DNA from: Klenkia soli
GTDB taxonomy: Bacteria > Actinomycetota > Actinomycetes > Mycobacteriales > Geodermatophilaceae
Length of the DNA stretch: 64,000 nt
Reading direction: 5' to 3'
NCBI RefSeq assembly: GCF_900103975.1
Contig: NZ_FNIR01000007.1
Coordinates: 225,725-289,724 of the forward strand
The notes below the pieces were generated by a model. The model was given only the letters and a program-made list of their open reading frames with translations. It searched no databases and was not told the origin of the DNA. Each line of letters opens with the position of its first letter. Positions within the stretch are counted from its first letter, which is position 1. Positions 1 through 7,615 of this stretch are shown one piece after another. The position numbers and the translations under genes are program-made.

Positions 1-434
1 CCCACCGAGCAGGTGATGCCCTGCTCGTCGTGGATGCGGGCGCGGACCAGCTCGGCGATCGCCAGCGGGTCGCCCAGCCGGCGACCCGCGCCGGAGACGT
101 CGAGGAAGGCCTCGTCGAGGGACAGCGGTTCGACGAGGGGGGTGATCGTGCGGAACACGGCCATGACGCCGCGGGAGACCTCGGAGTACAGCGCGAGGTC
201 GCCGGGGACGACGACGGCGTCGGGGCACAGCCGCAGCGCCCGCGCGGTGGGCATCGCGCTGTGCACGCCGCGGGCCCGGGCCTCGTACGTGGCCGACGTG
301 ACGACACCGCGCCCGCCCGACCCGCCCACGATGACCGGCAACCCGGCCAGCGAGGGGTCGCGGCGGACCTCGACGCTGGCGAAGAAGGCGTCCATGTCCA
401 CGTGCAGCACGCGGCAGCCCTGAGCCCGGTCCAC
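1..434 (-). CDS. dinB: DNA polymerase IV (Y-family), N-terminal part, runs off the window
   Basis: Translesion DNA polymerase that copies past lesions with low fidelity. About 145 N-terminal residues are visible. They contain [12 protein letters not shown] with the first catalytic aspartate, the fingers-region [14 protein letters not shown], and [11 protein letters not shown] with the second catalytic Asp-Glu pair, as expected for the palm of DinB. The GTG start at 434 is preceded by AGGAGG at good spacing. A perfect LexA box (450-463) lies directly upstream, so SOS control is likely. The C-terminal little-finger domain lies beyond the left edge. Family assignment is secure; paralogue naming (dinB versus dinP) is not resolvable here. 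Confidence 0.93.
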   Translation of the reverse strand, partial: MDRAQGCRVLHVDMDAFFASVEVRRDPSLAGLPVIVGGSGGRGVVTSATYEARARGVHSAMPTARALRLCPDAVVVPGDLALYSEVSRGVMAVFRTITPLVEPLSLDEAFLDVSGAGRRLGDPLAIAELVRARIHDEQGITCSV

Positions 435-449
435 GGACCTCCTCGTCGT

Positions 450-463
450 CGAACACGTGTTCG
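450..463. promoter_or_regulatory. LexA (SOS) box at the dinB promoter
   Basis: The sequence CGAACACGTGTTCG is a perfect palindrome matching the actinobacterial/Bacillus SOS box CGAAC-N4-GTTCG. On the minus strand a -10-like TAGGGT (471-466) precedes it, so the box covers the expected transcription start, 16 bases ahead of the dinB start codon. LexA bound here should block transcription until DNA damage. Confidence 0.88.
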
Positions 464-476
464 ACACCCTACCGGG

Positions 477-1193
477 TCAGTCGCCGGCCAACCGGTCGAG
501 GTCGGCCCCGAACCCGCCCGTCGCCCGGGGCCGGCGCCGGCCCGAGGTGACGACGGTGCCCGCCGGTGTCCGCAGCACCGTGCGGCCGGCCAGCAGCAGG
601 GCCCCCACCAGGGCGGCGTCCTCGGAGACCGCCAGCGGGGGGAAGCCGCCGACGGCCAGGTAGGCGTCGCCCCGCACGCCGAGGTTGGCGCCGTGCACGT
701 GCGGGTGCAGCGCGGCGGGACCGGCTGCCCGCCAGCTGTCGTAGGCGTGCGCGAACGCGGCGGCCACGTGCGGCGGGTGACCGGTCCAGTCCTCGACCCG
801 GACCAACCCCAGGACGGCGTCCACGCCGGACTCGGCCGCCGCCCGCTGCAGGGCGAGCCAGTCGGCGGGCACCCTGCTGTCGGCGTCGGTGCTCGCCACC
901 CAGACCCGGGCCGGTCGGGTGCCGGCCTCGGCGGCCTCGGCCAGCAGGGCCGACGCCCCGGCGTGCCGGGCGTCCCCGACGGTCTCCCCGTGGGCCTCGA
1001 CCACCAGGGCACCGGCCGCGGCCGCCAGCGCGGCGGTGCCGTCGGTGCAGCGGTCGGCCACGACCACCACCCGGACGGCGACCCCGGCCAGCTCGGGGTG
1101 CCGGGCGGCCCGGCTGATCGCGGCCAGGCAGGCCGGCAGCACCCCGGCCTCGTCCCGCGCCGGGACGACGACGCCGATCACCGAGGGGATCAC
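477..1193 (-). CDS. Family 2 glycosyltransferase
   Basis: A 238-residue soluble GT-A fold glycosyltransferase. It starts with VVVPARDEAGVLPACL, the usual nucleotide-sugar binding strand, then VVVADRCTDGTAALA, the metal-binding DADSR (DxD-type) motif, and a late SEDAALV segment giving the acidic catalytic pair. No membrane segments are seen, so it is not a processive synthase. It overlaps the methyltransferase gene upstream by four bases (ATGA) and is the last gene of a four-gene operon with an acyl-CoA dehydrogenase-like protein and a PIG-L deacetylase. Its donor and acceptor are unknown; the company suggests a small modified sugar conjugate. Confidence 0.88.
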   Translation of the reverse strand: MIPSVIGVVVPARDEAGVLPACLAAISRAARHPELAGVAVRVVVVADRCTDGTAALAAAAGALVVEAHGETVGDARHAGASALLAEAAEAGTRPARVWVASTDADSRVPADWLALQRAAAESGVDAVLGLVRVEDWTGHPPHVAAAFAHAYDSWRAAGPAALHPHVHGANLGVRGDAYLAVGGFPPLAVSEDAALVGALLLAGRTVLRTPAGTVVTSGRRRPRATGGFGADLDRLAGD

Positions 1194-1795
1194 CAGAGGT
1201 CCTCCCCCGCGGCGACCGACGCGGCCCGCGGGTCACCGGCGGGTGCCCGCACCCAGCAGTCCAGGAGGAGGTCGGGCTCCTCGTGCACGGCGACCCGGGG
1301 CCAGTCCAGCGTCGACCGCAGCGCGGCGTGGACGGCGTCCCCGGTCTGCGGGTAGTCGGCCACGGGGTGCCGCCAGTGCACCGCGAGCAGCGTCCCGCCG
1401 GGGCGCACCGCCGTCCGCACCTGGGCGAGGACGGCAGCCAGGTCGGCCGGCGACAGGTAGTAGAGGACCTCCGACAGCACGAGCAGGTCGACCTCGGGGA
1501 GCGGGTCACCGGGCACCGACCGCTGCGCGACGGCGACCCCGGGGTTCCGCAGGGCGGCCCGCGCCACGGCGGCGGCGCTGGCGTCCCAGGCGGTGAGCCG
1601 GTCGCAGCGCGGGGCCAGGGCGGCGGTCAGCTCGCCGACCGAGCAGCCCACCTCGAGCCCGTCGGGGTACCGCTCGCGCGGCAGCACCGCGGTGGTCAGG
1701 GCGTACTTGCGTCGCTCGTACCAGCGGCTGCGCATCGACCAGGGGTCGTCGGCGGCGGCGTAGAGGTCGTCGAAGTAGGACGGGGGAAGGGTCAC
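1190..1795 (-). CDS. NodS-like SAM-dependent methyltransferase
   Basis: A class I methyltransferase of about 201 residues. The N-terminal YFDDLYAAADDPWSMRSRWYERRKY resembles the NodS family (nodulation N-methyltransferases), followed by the SAM-binding motif LEVGCSVGELT and the acidic strand end TAWDAS. The GTG at 1795 was chosen because it forms a GTGA overlap with the stop of the preceding PIG-L gene and gives the normal NodS-type N-terminus; longer frames add non-conserved sequence. NodS methylates the free amino group of deacetylated chito-oligosaccharides, so its place between a deacetylase and a glycosyltransferase is suggestive. The actual substrate is not known. Confidence 0.82.
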   Translation of the reverse strand: MTLPPSYFDDLYAAADDPWSMRSRWYERRKYALTTAVLPRERYPDGLEVGCSVGELTAALAPRCDRLTAWDASAAAVARAALRNPGVAVAQRSVPGDPLPEVDLLVLSEVLYYLSPADLAAVLAQVRTAVRPGGTLLAVHWRHPVADYPQTGDAVHAALRSTLDWPRVAVHEEPDLLLDCWVRAPAGDPRAASVAAGEDLW

Positions 1796-2520
1796 CAGAG
1801 CACCTCGTGGTCGCGGTCGAAGTGGGCCAGGAACTCCGGCGGCAGGATCGCCGGGTCGGGGCCCAGCGGCTGGACCTGGGTGGTGAAGCACGCGACGGCG
1901 GCCCGCTTGGCCGCCCGCACGGAGGGCGGCAGCGGGACCGCCCGCGCCCGGTCCCAGGGCACCCGCGGGTCACCGGGTGCGGCCCAGTGCCAGGTCCACA
2001 CCGGGAACTGCAGGACCGGGACGTCGCCGGCCGCGGCCACAGCGGCCCGGCCCACCGCCTCGTGGTCGGGGTGGCCGTCACCGGTCCAGGGCGCGAGGAC
2101 GGCGTCCGCCCCCGCCAGCAGCGCACCCAGCGCCACGACGAGGTCGCCCTCGTGGGCGGAGACGGCGGAGTCCGGCAGGCCGAGCCGGGTGCAGGTCGTG
2201 GACCCCGCACCCAGGACGTCGAGGGCACGGGCGTGCTCGGCGACCCGGGCCACGGCCAGCGCGGCCGGGCCGAGCACGGGGTTGCCGGGGTGGCTGGCCT
2301 CGCCGTCGGTGACCGCGACCAGGTGCAGCTGCACCCCGGCCCCGGCCAGCATCGCGAGGATGCCGCCGACGCCGAGCACCTCGTCGTCCGGGTGCGCCGC
2401 GCAGACGACCACCCGCCGCCAGGTCGGGTCGGGCACCCACTGCGGGAGGTCCGGGGCCCACCCGGCCCAGGCCGACTCCGGGGTCGCGCCGGGACCGTGC
2501 CCGGCGGCGGGCGCGCTCAC
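1792..2520 (-). CDS. PIG-L family N-deacetylase (LmbE-like)
   Basis: Zinc-dependent deacetylase of 242 residues, of the family that removes N-acetyl groups from GlcNAc conjugates (for example MshB of mycothiol synthesis). The zinc motif AHPDDE lies at residues 42-47 and the distal GHPDHE at about 149-154, giving the His/Asp/His metal set. The GTG start at 2520 makes a GTGA overlap with the acyl-CoA dehydrogenase-like gene. Second gene of the four-gene cassette. It could in principle be an MshB paralogue, but the cassette setting points to a different sugar substrate. Confidence 0.88.
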   Translation of the reverse strand: MSAPAAGHGPGATPESAWAGWAPDLPQWVPDPTWRRVVVCAAHPDDEVLGVGGILAMLAGAGVQLHLVAVTDGEASHPGNPVLGPAALAVARVAEHARALDVLGAGSTTCTRLGLPDSAVSAHEGDLVVALGALLAGADAVLAPWTGDGHPDHEAVGRAAVAAAGDVPVLQFPVWTWHWAAPGDPRVPWDRARAVPLPPSVRAAKRAAVACFTTQVQPLGPDPAILPPEFLAHFDRDHEVLW

Positions 2521-3503
2521 CGGCCGGTCCGCACGACGTCGGCCGGCGCCGCTGCCCGCACGGCGTCGGCCAGCGCCGCGAGGTCCCGGTCGCCGTGGTG
2601 CTGGCGCAGGTAGACCTCCAGGTCGGCACGGCGGGCGGCATGGGCGCCGTCGTGCGCGGCGGGGCCGGCGCCCAGGGCGCGGCCCGTGGTGGCCAGCACC
2701 TCGAGCCCGGTGCGGACGGCCAGCCCGCGGACCCGGTGCGCCCGGGTGGCGGCGACCCCGGCGGCGTCGAGCGGGTCGGCGTCCACCTCGGCGGCCGCCA
2801 CGGCCAGCGCGGCGTCCACGGCGTGCAGGGCGACGTCGACCGCTCCCCAGGCGGCGTCGCGGTAGGGGTCGGGGCCGGCCGCCACGGCCTCGGCCAGCGC
2901 GGCGGCGACCCCGTGGGCCCCGCCGGCCCAGACGGCGGCGACGCCGATGCCGCCGTGCCAGAAGCCGGGGCGGTCCAGGTACGCGCGCGGGCCGCCGACC
3001 GCGGTGGCGGGGACGTCGCACAGCTCGACGTCCACGGTGTCGCTGCCGGCCATCCCTGCGGCGCGCCAGCTGCCGGGTCGGGGGACGACCCCCGGGGCGG
3101 ACAGGTCGACGAGGAAGAGCCGGCGGCCGTCCTCGGCGTGCGCGGTGACCAGCGCCGAGGTGCACGCCCGGGCACCGGAGCACCAGCGCTTGGTCCCGGT
3201 CAGCCGCCAGCCGCCGACCGACCGTGCCACGACCCGGCCGTCCGGTGGCTCGGCGGCCCACACCCCCAGCCGCTCGCCCGGGCCGGGGACCGGGCCGTCC
3301 AGCTCGGCCAGGACCGCCACGGCGTCGGCGTGGCCCTCGGCCAGCCGGGCCAGGGGCAGGTCCTGGGCGCCCAGGGCGGACAACCCGGACCAGCGGCGGG
3401 CCGTGTCACCGCCCCCGGGGAGCGGGAGGGACCAGCCGTCGTCGACCAGGTCGGCGAAGGCGGCAGCGGTGCGGGTGACCTCGGCGGTCCAGCGGTCGGT
3501 CAC
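2517..3503 (-). CDS. Acyl-CoA dehydrogenase-like protein
   Basis: A 328-residue protein of the acyl-CoA dehydrogenase fold, shorter than the usual ~380. Visible landmarks are GGWRLTGTKRWCSGA, the FAD-binding loop that normally reads GxKxxxS/TGA, and a middle beta-domain (RLFLVDLSAPGV), followed by an alanine-rich helical C-terminus. First gene of the operon with PIG-L, methyltransferase and glycosyltransferase genes. A clear catalytic glutamate was not identified, so it may oxidise something other than a fatty acyl-CoA (FAD-dependent oxygenases share the fold). Confidence 0.8.
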   Translation of the reverse strand: MTDRWTAEVTRTAAAFADLVDDGWSLPLPGGGDTARRWSGLSALGAQDLPLARLAEGHADAVAVLAELDGPVPGPGERLGVWAAEPPDGRVVARSVGGWRLTGTKRWCSGARACTSALVTAHAEDGRRLFLVDLSAPGVVPRPGSWRAAGMAGSDTVDVELCDVPATAVGGPRAYLDRPGFWHGGIGVAAVWAGGAHGVAAALAEAVAAGPDPYRDAAWGAVDVALHAVDAALAVAAAEVDADPLDAAGVAATRAHRVRGLAVRTGLEVLATTGRALGAGPAAHDGAHAARRADLEVYLRQHHGDRDLAALADAVRAAAPADVVRTGR

Positions 3504-3624
3504 CCGGGTCCTCTACCCGTGCCCGGCGGGGTCCCAACCCGGATGTGTAGCGCGACGACCGCTGCGGTAGGACTCCCCCGGGACCGCCGACCGGCGGTCG
3601 CACGACGAGCTTGATGGAGGAATC

Positions 3625-3876
3625 GTGGCGTTCGACGACGACGACATGACCAGCACCGAGGGTCCCGCCGACAGCGGTGCCGGTGAGGGCACCCCGGGCC
3701 AGCACGACGGCGGTGCCGACGGCGGCGCCGAGGGCCCCGCGGACAGCGGTGCCGGTTCGGGTACCCCCGGCCAGCACGACGGCGGTGCCGACGGCGGCGC
3801 CGAGGGCCCCGCGGACAGCGGCGCCGGCGAGGGCACCCCGGGCCAGAGCGACGGCGGCGCGGACGGGTCGGCCTGA
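3625..3876 (+). CDS. Small acidic protein made of three 24-residue repeats
   Basis: An 83-residue protein starting at GTG with GGAGGA seven bases upstream. After an acidic head (AFDDDDMTST) it is three near-identical 24-residue units (residues 12-35, 36-59, 60-83) of the pattern EGPADSGAG-x-GTPGQ-x-DGGADG-x-A. The DNA repeats are 72 bases long (3658-3729, 3730-3801, 3802-3873) and differ at few positions, implying recent duplication. There is no signal peptide or membrane segment; the Gly/Ala/Asp/Pro composition predicts a disordered chain. Function unknown. Its stop overlaps a possible CTG start of the oxygenase gene that follows. Confidence 0.65.
   Translation: MAFDDDDMTSTEGPADSGAGEGTPGQHDGGADGGAEGPADSGAGSGTPGQHDGGADGGAEGPADSGAGEGTPGQSDGGADGSA
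3658..3873 (+). repeat. Three tandem 72-bp in-frame repeats
   Basis: Three head-to-tail copies of a 72-base unit encode the repeats of the 83-residue protein. Copy number could vary by slippage or recombination without breaking the frame, since 72 is divisible by three. Confidence 0.85.
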
Positions 3877-3892
3877 CGCCGACCCCGACCAC

Positions 3893-3930
3893 GCAGGGCC
3901 GGGCGGAGGAAGCTCTCCGCCCGGCCCTGC
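3893..3930. terminator. Strong GC-rich hairpin, 16-bp perfect stem
   Basis: GCAGGGCCGGGCGGAG pairs perfectly with CTCCGCCCGGCCCTGC across a six-base GAAGCT loop. There is no U-tract, which is common for actinobacterial terminators. It ends 14 bases before the GTG start of the oxygenase gene; if that gene instead starts at CTG 3873, the hairpin lies inside coding sequence. Confidence 0.6.
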
Positions 3931-3944
3931 GGCGCTGCATCGGC

Positions 3945-5183
3945 GTGGACCCGGAGGTCTTCGCCGCGGCGTACTGGTCGCGCCGACCCCTCCTGACCAG
4001 CGCTGCCGAGCTGGGGCAGGACTTCTCCGACCTGCTCACCCTGGCCGACGTCGACGACCTGCTCTCCGTCCGCGGCCTGCGCACCCCGTTCCTGCGGATC
4101 GCCAAGGACGGCGCCGTCGTCGACCCCAAGCGCTTCACCGGCTCCGGCGGCGCCGGCGCCGAGGTGGCCGACCAGGTGTCCTCGGACTCCGTGCTCCGGC
4201 TGTTCAGCGAGGGCTCCACCGTCGTGCTGCAGGGCCTGCACCGGCTGTGGCCGCCGCTCATCGCCTTCGCCGACGCCCTGGCCGCCGACCTCGGCCACCC
4301 CACCCAGGTCAACGCCTACATCACCCCGCCGTCCTCGCGCGGGTTCTCCCCGCACTACGACGTCCACGACGTGTTCGTGCTGCAGGTGGCCGGCGAGAAG
4401 CACTGGACGATCCACGAGCCGGTGCTCACCGACCCGCTGCGCACCCAGCCGTGGGGCGACCGGGCCGACGCCGTCGCCGAGCGCGCCGCGCAGACCCCGG
4501 TCGTCGACGCCGTGCTCCGGCCCGGCGACGCCCTCTACCTGCCGCGCGGCTACCTGCACTCGGCGGTGGCGCTGGGCGAGATCAGCGCCCACCTGACCAT
4601 CGGCGTGCACAACGTGACCCGGTGGGGCGCCGTCGAGTCCGCGCTCGACCTCGTCCGCACCCTGGCCACCGACGACCCCGCCCTGCGCGCATCGCTGCCG
4701 CTGGGGGTCGACCTCTCGGCACCGGGCACGACCGCCGACGACGTCGCCGCCGTCCTGGCCGGGCTGCACGCGGCCCTGGACCGGGTCGACCCGGCCGCGG
4801 TGGCCGACCGGCTGAGGTCACGCACCTGGGCCCAGGTCCGCCCCGAGCCGGTGGCCCCCCTCGCGCAGTCGGCCGCCGCGGCCGCCCTCACCGCCGACAC
4901 CGTGCTCCGCCTGCGGCCCCGGCTGCGGGTGCAGCTCCGCGACGCCGTCGGCGACGAGGTCGTGCTCGTGACCGGCCGCCAGCACCGCACGTTCCCGGCC
5001 GCCCAGCGGCCGGCCCTGGCCGGGTTGCTGGCCGCCGGCGAGCTGAAGGTCGGCGACCTGCCCGGTCTCCCGGCCGACGAGCAGCACGAGCTGGCCCGGC
5101 GACTGGTGGTGGAGTCGGTGGCGGTGGTCCCGGACGCGCGAGCTGTGCACCATGGAGGGGATGAGCGCGGAACAGGTGCCTGA
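3945..5183 (+). CDS. JmjC/cupin-type ribosomal-oxygenase-like protein
   Basis: A 412-residue Fe(II)/2-oxoglutarate-dependent oxygenase of the cupin (YcfD/ROX-like) family, which hydroxylates ribosomal protein side chains in characterised members. Metal ligands H137 and D139 (HYDVHDVF) and distal H205 (LPRGYLHSA) are all present, followed by a winged-helix-like C-terminus. The GTG at 3945 has no ribosome-binding site and sits just after a strong hairpin. The same frame is open upstream, and LRRCIG before it looks like family sequence, so a CTG start at 3873, overlapping the stop of the repeat-protein gene as CTGA (436 residues), is a serious alternative. The actual target protein is unknown. 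Confidence 0.82.
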   Translation: MDPEVFAAAYWSRRPLLTSAAELGQDFSDLLTLADVDDLLSVRGLRTPFLRIAKDGAVVDPKRFTGSGGAGAEVADQVSSDSVLRLFSEGSTVVLQGLHRLWPPLIAFADALAADLGHPTQVNAYITPPSSRGFSPHYDVHDVFVLQVAGEKHWTIHEPVLTDPLRTQPWGDRADAVAERAAQTPVVDAVLRPGDALYLPRGYLHSAVALGEISAHLTIGVHNVTRWGAVESALDLVRTLATDDPALRASLPLGVDLSAPGTTADDVAAVLAGLHAALDRVDPAAVADRLRSRTWAQVRPEPVAPLAQSAAAAALTADTVLRLRPRLRVQLRDAVGDEVVLVTGRQHRTFPAAQRPALAGLLAAGELKVGDLPGLPADEQHELARRLVVESVAVVPDARAVHHGGDERGTGA

Positions 5184-6114
5184 CGCGGCACCGGCAGACC
5201 CCTACTGCCAGGACGCCGACCCGCGCACCTACCCGGCGGGCCGGCTGGACGAGGGCCGGTGCTCGGTGCAGGCGCTGGTCGCCGGCGACTCCCCGATCGC
5301 GACGGCTCCCCCGGCCCGACGCTGGTTGCTGGTCGAGCAGCCCGGGCCGTGGGGCCGCGACGCGTTGCTGCAGTCCCGGTTCGACGCCGAGGTCGCCCCC
5401 CGGCTGGCCGAGCGCGCCCGCGCGGCGGGGCTGCGGATCCAGATGGTCCGTCGCCCCGGCGAGCGGTTGTCGGACTCCCGCGGGCGGTGGGCCGTGGCCG
5501 ACGTGCACGCCCCGTGGGTCCGCTGGTCCACCCGCGACCAGGACGCCGACCTGCTCGACGTCCCCCTGGACGGGTCGGTCGGCATCGAGTCCGACGCCCC
5601 GACCTTCCTGGTCTGCACCCACGGCGGGCACGACGCCTGCTGCGCGGTCCGCGGCCGGCCGCTGGCCCGCACCCTGGCCGGGGACGTCTGGGAGACCAGC
5701 CACCTGGGCGGCGACCGGTTCGCCGCCAACGTGCTCGTGCTGCCCACCGGCCACCTCTACGGCCAGGTGCCCGAGGACGGCGGCGGGCTGGTCGAGGCGC
5801 ACGGCCGCGGCGAGGTGCTGCTGCCCGGCCTGCGCGGCCGGGCCGGGCTGACCCCGCCGGCGCAGGCCGCCCAGCAGTTCGCCCGGGTCGAGCTGGGTCT
5901 GGTCGGGGTGGCCGACCTCCCGGTCACCGGGGCGCGGGCCGACGAGGCCGCCCCGGACGGTTCGCAGCGCTGGACGGTGACGCTGACCGGACCGGTCGGC
6001 GAGGTCCGGGTCGTGCTGGACAGCCGGCTGTCCGGCGAGGCCCGGCAGCTCACCTGCGCCGCGCTGCGACCGGGCCGGTTCCGGACCTGGCACCCGGTCT
6101 CGGTGACCTCCTAG
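5152..6114 (+). CDS. Sucrase/ferredoxin-like family protein
   Basis: A 320-residue thioredoxin-fold, ferredoxin-like protein of the Suc_Fer-like family. Visible family signatures are RRWLLVEQPGPWG in the N-terminal part, CTHGGHDACCAVRGRPL with the cysteine cluster likely to hold a 2Fe-2S centre, and WETSHLGGDRFAANVLVLP with the downstream GHLYG. ATG 5152 and ATG 5161 are both possible starts; GGAGGGG lies almost on the second. It overlaps the end of the oxygenase gene, so the two are probably co-translated. It converges on the 2Fe-2S ferredoxin gene with stop codons interlocked in one CTAG. Electron transfer is likely but the partner is unknown. Confidence 0.85.
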   Translation: MEGMSAEQVPDAAPADPYCQDADPRTYPAGRLDEGRCSVQALVAGDSPIATAPPARRWLLVEQPGPWGRDALLQSRFDAEVAPRLAERARAAGLRIQMVRRPGERLSDSRGRWAVADVHAPWVRWSTRDQDADLLDVPLDGSVGIESDAPTFLVCTHGGHDACCAVRGRPLARTLAGDVWETSHLGGDRFAANVLVLPTGHLYGQVPEDGGGLVEAHGRGEVLLPGLRGRAGLTPPAQAAQQFARVELGLVGVADLPVTGARADEAAPDGSQRWTVTLTGPVGEVRVVLDSRLSGEARQLTCAALRPGRFRTWHPVSVTS

Positions 6115-6470
6115 AGCTCGGCCTCGGCCCGCACCCGGCGGGACGGCGAGAAGATCTGCAGGTCCAGGAAGTCCGGTGGCTCGGCGATGCCCGGGCCGCC
6201 GTCGGCGACCCAGCGCAGCACGTCGGCCGTCGTCTCCTCGTCGAGGACCCCACCCAGCCAGACGGGCCGGGCGCCCGCGGCGCGGCCGGCCGGGCTGGGG
6301 CTGACCACGACGACGTTGGACCGCTCGCACGCGTCCAGGCAGTCGACCACCCGCACCCGCGCGGTGCCGCGCTGGAGGGCGGTCAGCTGGGCGCGGTGGT
6401 CGGTCCCGGGGTGCTTCTCCACCCGGCCGCAGCAGCAGCCGCGGCACACCGTCAGGGTCGGGCCGCTCAC
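6111..6470 (-). CDS. 2Fe-2S ferredoxin (thioredoxin-like) domain protein
   Basis: A 119-residue thioredoxin-like 2Fe-2S ferredoxin. The cysteine pattern VCRGCCCGR near the N-terminus and DCLDACERSNVV in the middle fits the cluster-binding family. Start GTG 6470 makes a GTGA overlap with the upstream phosphatase-like gene. It likely passes electrons to an unidentified oxidoreductase; the convergent neighbour also looks like an iron-sulphur thioredoxin-fold protein. Confidence 0.8.
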   Translation of the reverse strand: MSGPTLTVCRGCCCGRVEKHPGTDHRAQLTALQRGTARVRVVDCLDACERSNVVVVSPSPAGRAAGARPVWLGGVLDEETTADVLRWVADGGPGIAEPPDFLDLQIFSPSRRVRAEAEL

Positions 6471-7615
6471 AGCGCGCTCCCCCGGGCGACCAGCAGCGGG
6501 ATCGCCAGCTCGGTGGCGGTGAGCGAGCCGTGGTAGGCCGCGAGCATCGAGGGCACCTTCTCCTGCTGGGTGGCGGTGACGGCCCACGTGCCGCGGGCCA
6601 GGGCGACGACGTCGCCGATGCGGGCGGCCAGGTCGTCGTCGACCGGGCCGAAGACGCCGCTGGCGATCGCCTCGTCACGGCCGACCACCCAGGCCCGGTC
6701 GCCGAGCTCGGCGCGCCAGGCGGCGAGGACGTCGCCGGCGGCACCGTCGACGGCGTGCACGTAGCGGGCCCGCGGTTCACCGGCGAGCAGGCGCACCCCG
6801 GCGCCCAGCGCCGGGGTGGCGTCGACGTCGACCCGGGTGTCGGCCGGGACGTCGAGCATGCCGTGGTCGGCGGTCACCAGCAGGGCCGCGTCGTCGGGCA
6901 GGCCGTCGAGGACCTGGGCGACCATCAGGTCGACGTGGGCCAGCTGCTGCCGCCAGCTCGGGGAGTCGACCCCGCGGACGTGGCCGGTGAGGTCGAGCTC
7001 GGCGTGGTAGCCGTAGACGAGCGCGCGGTCGTGGGCGGTCAGGGCCTGGCCGAGGGCCGCGGCGAGGTCGCCGGGGCTCACCGCGGGGGCGTAGCGGGCG
7101 CCGCGGTAGGCGGCCCGGGTCAGCCCGGAGCCGGCGTAGGCGTAGGGCCCGACGACGGCGGCCGGGACGTCGGCGGCGGCCAGCTGCTGGAAGACGGTGG
7201 GGCGGGCCTGCCAGGTGGCGGGGTCGGGGTCGTCGGTCCACTGGGTGTGGGTCAGCGCGCGGTCCTGCCCGGGCACGTCGGTGACGAAGCCGAGCACGCC
7301 GTGGCTGCCGGGCGGGAGACCGGTGCCCAGGCTGGTCAGGCTCACCGGGGTGGTGCTCGGGCAGGGCGCCTGCAGGTCACCGAGCGGGCCGGCCAACGCC
7401 GTTAGCGTGGGCGCCAGGTCGGGGTGGGCCCGCACGAGGTCGGCGCCGAGCCCGTCGACGAGCAGCACGGCGACCCGCCGCGCGCCGCGCAGCACGTCGG
7501 TGAGGCCGAGCGGGTCGGGCCCGCCCACGCCCAGGCAGGACGCCACCGACGGCAGGACGTCGGCGAGGGTGGCGGTGCCGTAGGCGGGACGGTGCAGGTC
7601 GGCCGGCAGGGTCAC
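6467..7615 (-). CDS. Alkaline phosphatase superfamily hydrolase (nucleotide pyrophosphatase/phosphodiesterase-like)
   Basis: A 382-residue protein of the alkaline phosphatase fold. RVAVLLVDGLGADL carries the first metal aspartate, CPSTTPVSLTSLGTG contains the likely nucleophilic threonine, and later DLTGHVRG and LLVTADHGMLD supply the second metal-site Asp/His residues, as in NPP-type phosphodiesterases. No signal peptide is obvious. The GTG start at 7615 overlaps the upstream methyltransferase stop (GTGA). It would cleave phosphodiester or pyrophosphate bonds; the substrate is not predictable. Confidence 0.85.
   Translation of the reverse strand: MTLPADLHRPAYGTATLADVLPSVASCLGVGGPDPLGLTDVLRGARRVAVLLVDGLGADLVRAHPDLAPTLTALAGPLGDLQAPCPSTTPVSLTSLGTGLPPGSHGVLGFVTDVPGQDRALTHTQWTDDPDPATWQARPTVFQQLAAADVPAAVVGPYAYAGSGLTRAAYRGARYAPAVSPGDLAAALGQALTAHDRALVYGYHAELDLTGHVRGVDSPSWRQQLAHVDLMVAQVLDGLPDDAALLVTADHGMLDVPADTRVDVDATPALGAGVRLLAGEPRARYVHAVDGAAGDVLAAWRAELGDRAWVVGRDEAIASGVFGPVDDDLAARIGDVVALARGTWAVTATQQEKVPSMLAAYHGSLTATELAIPLLVARGSAL

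Noticed and set aside
3658..3873. Tandem repeats considered as a CRISPR-like or minisatellite array
   Set aside because: Units are contiguous without spacers and preserve one reading frame, so they are protein repeats.
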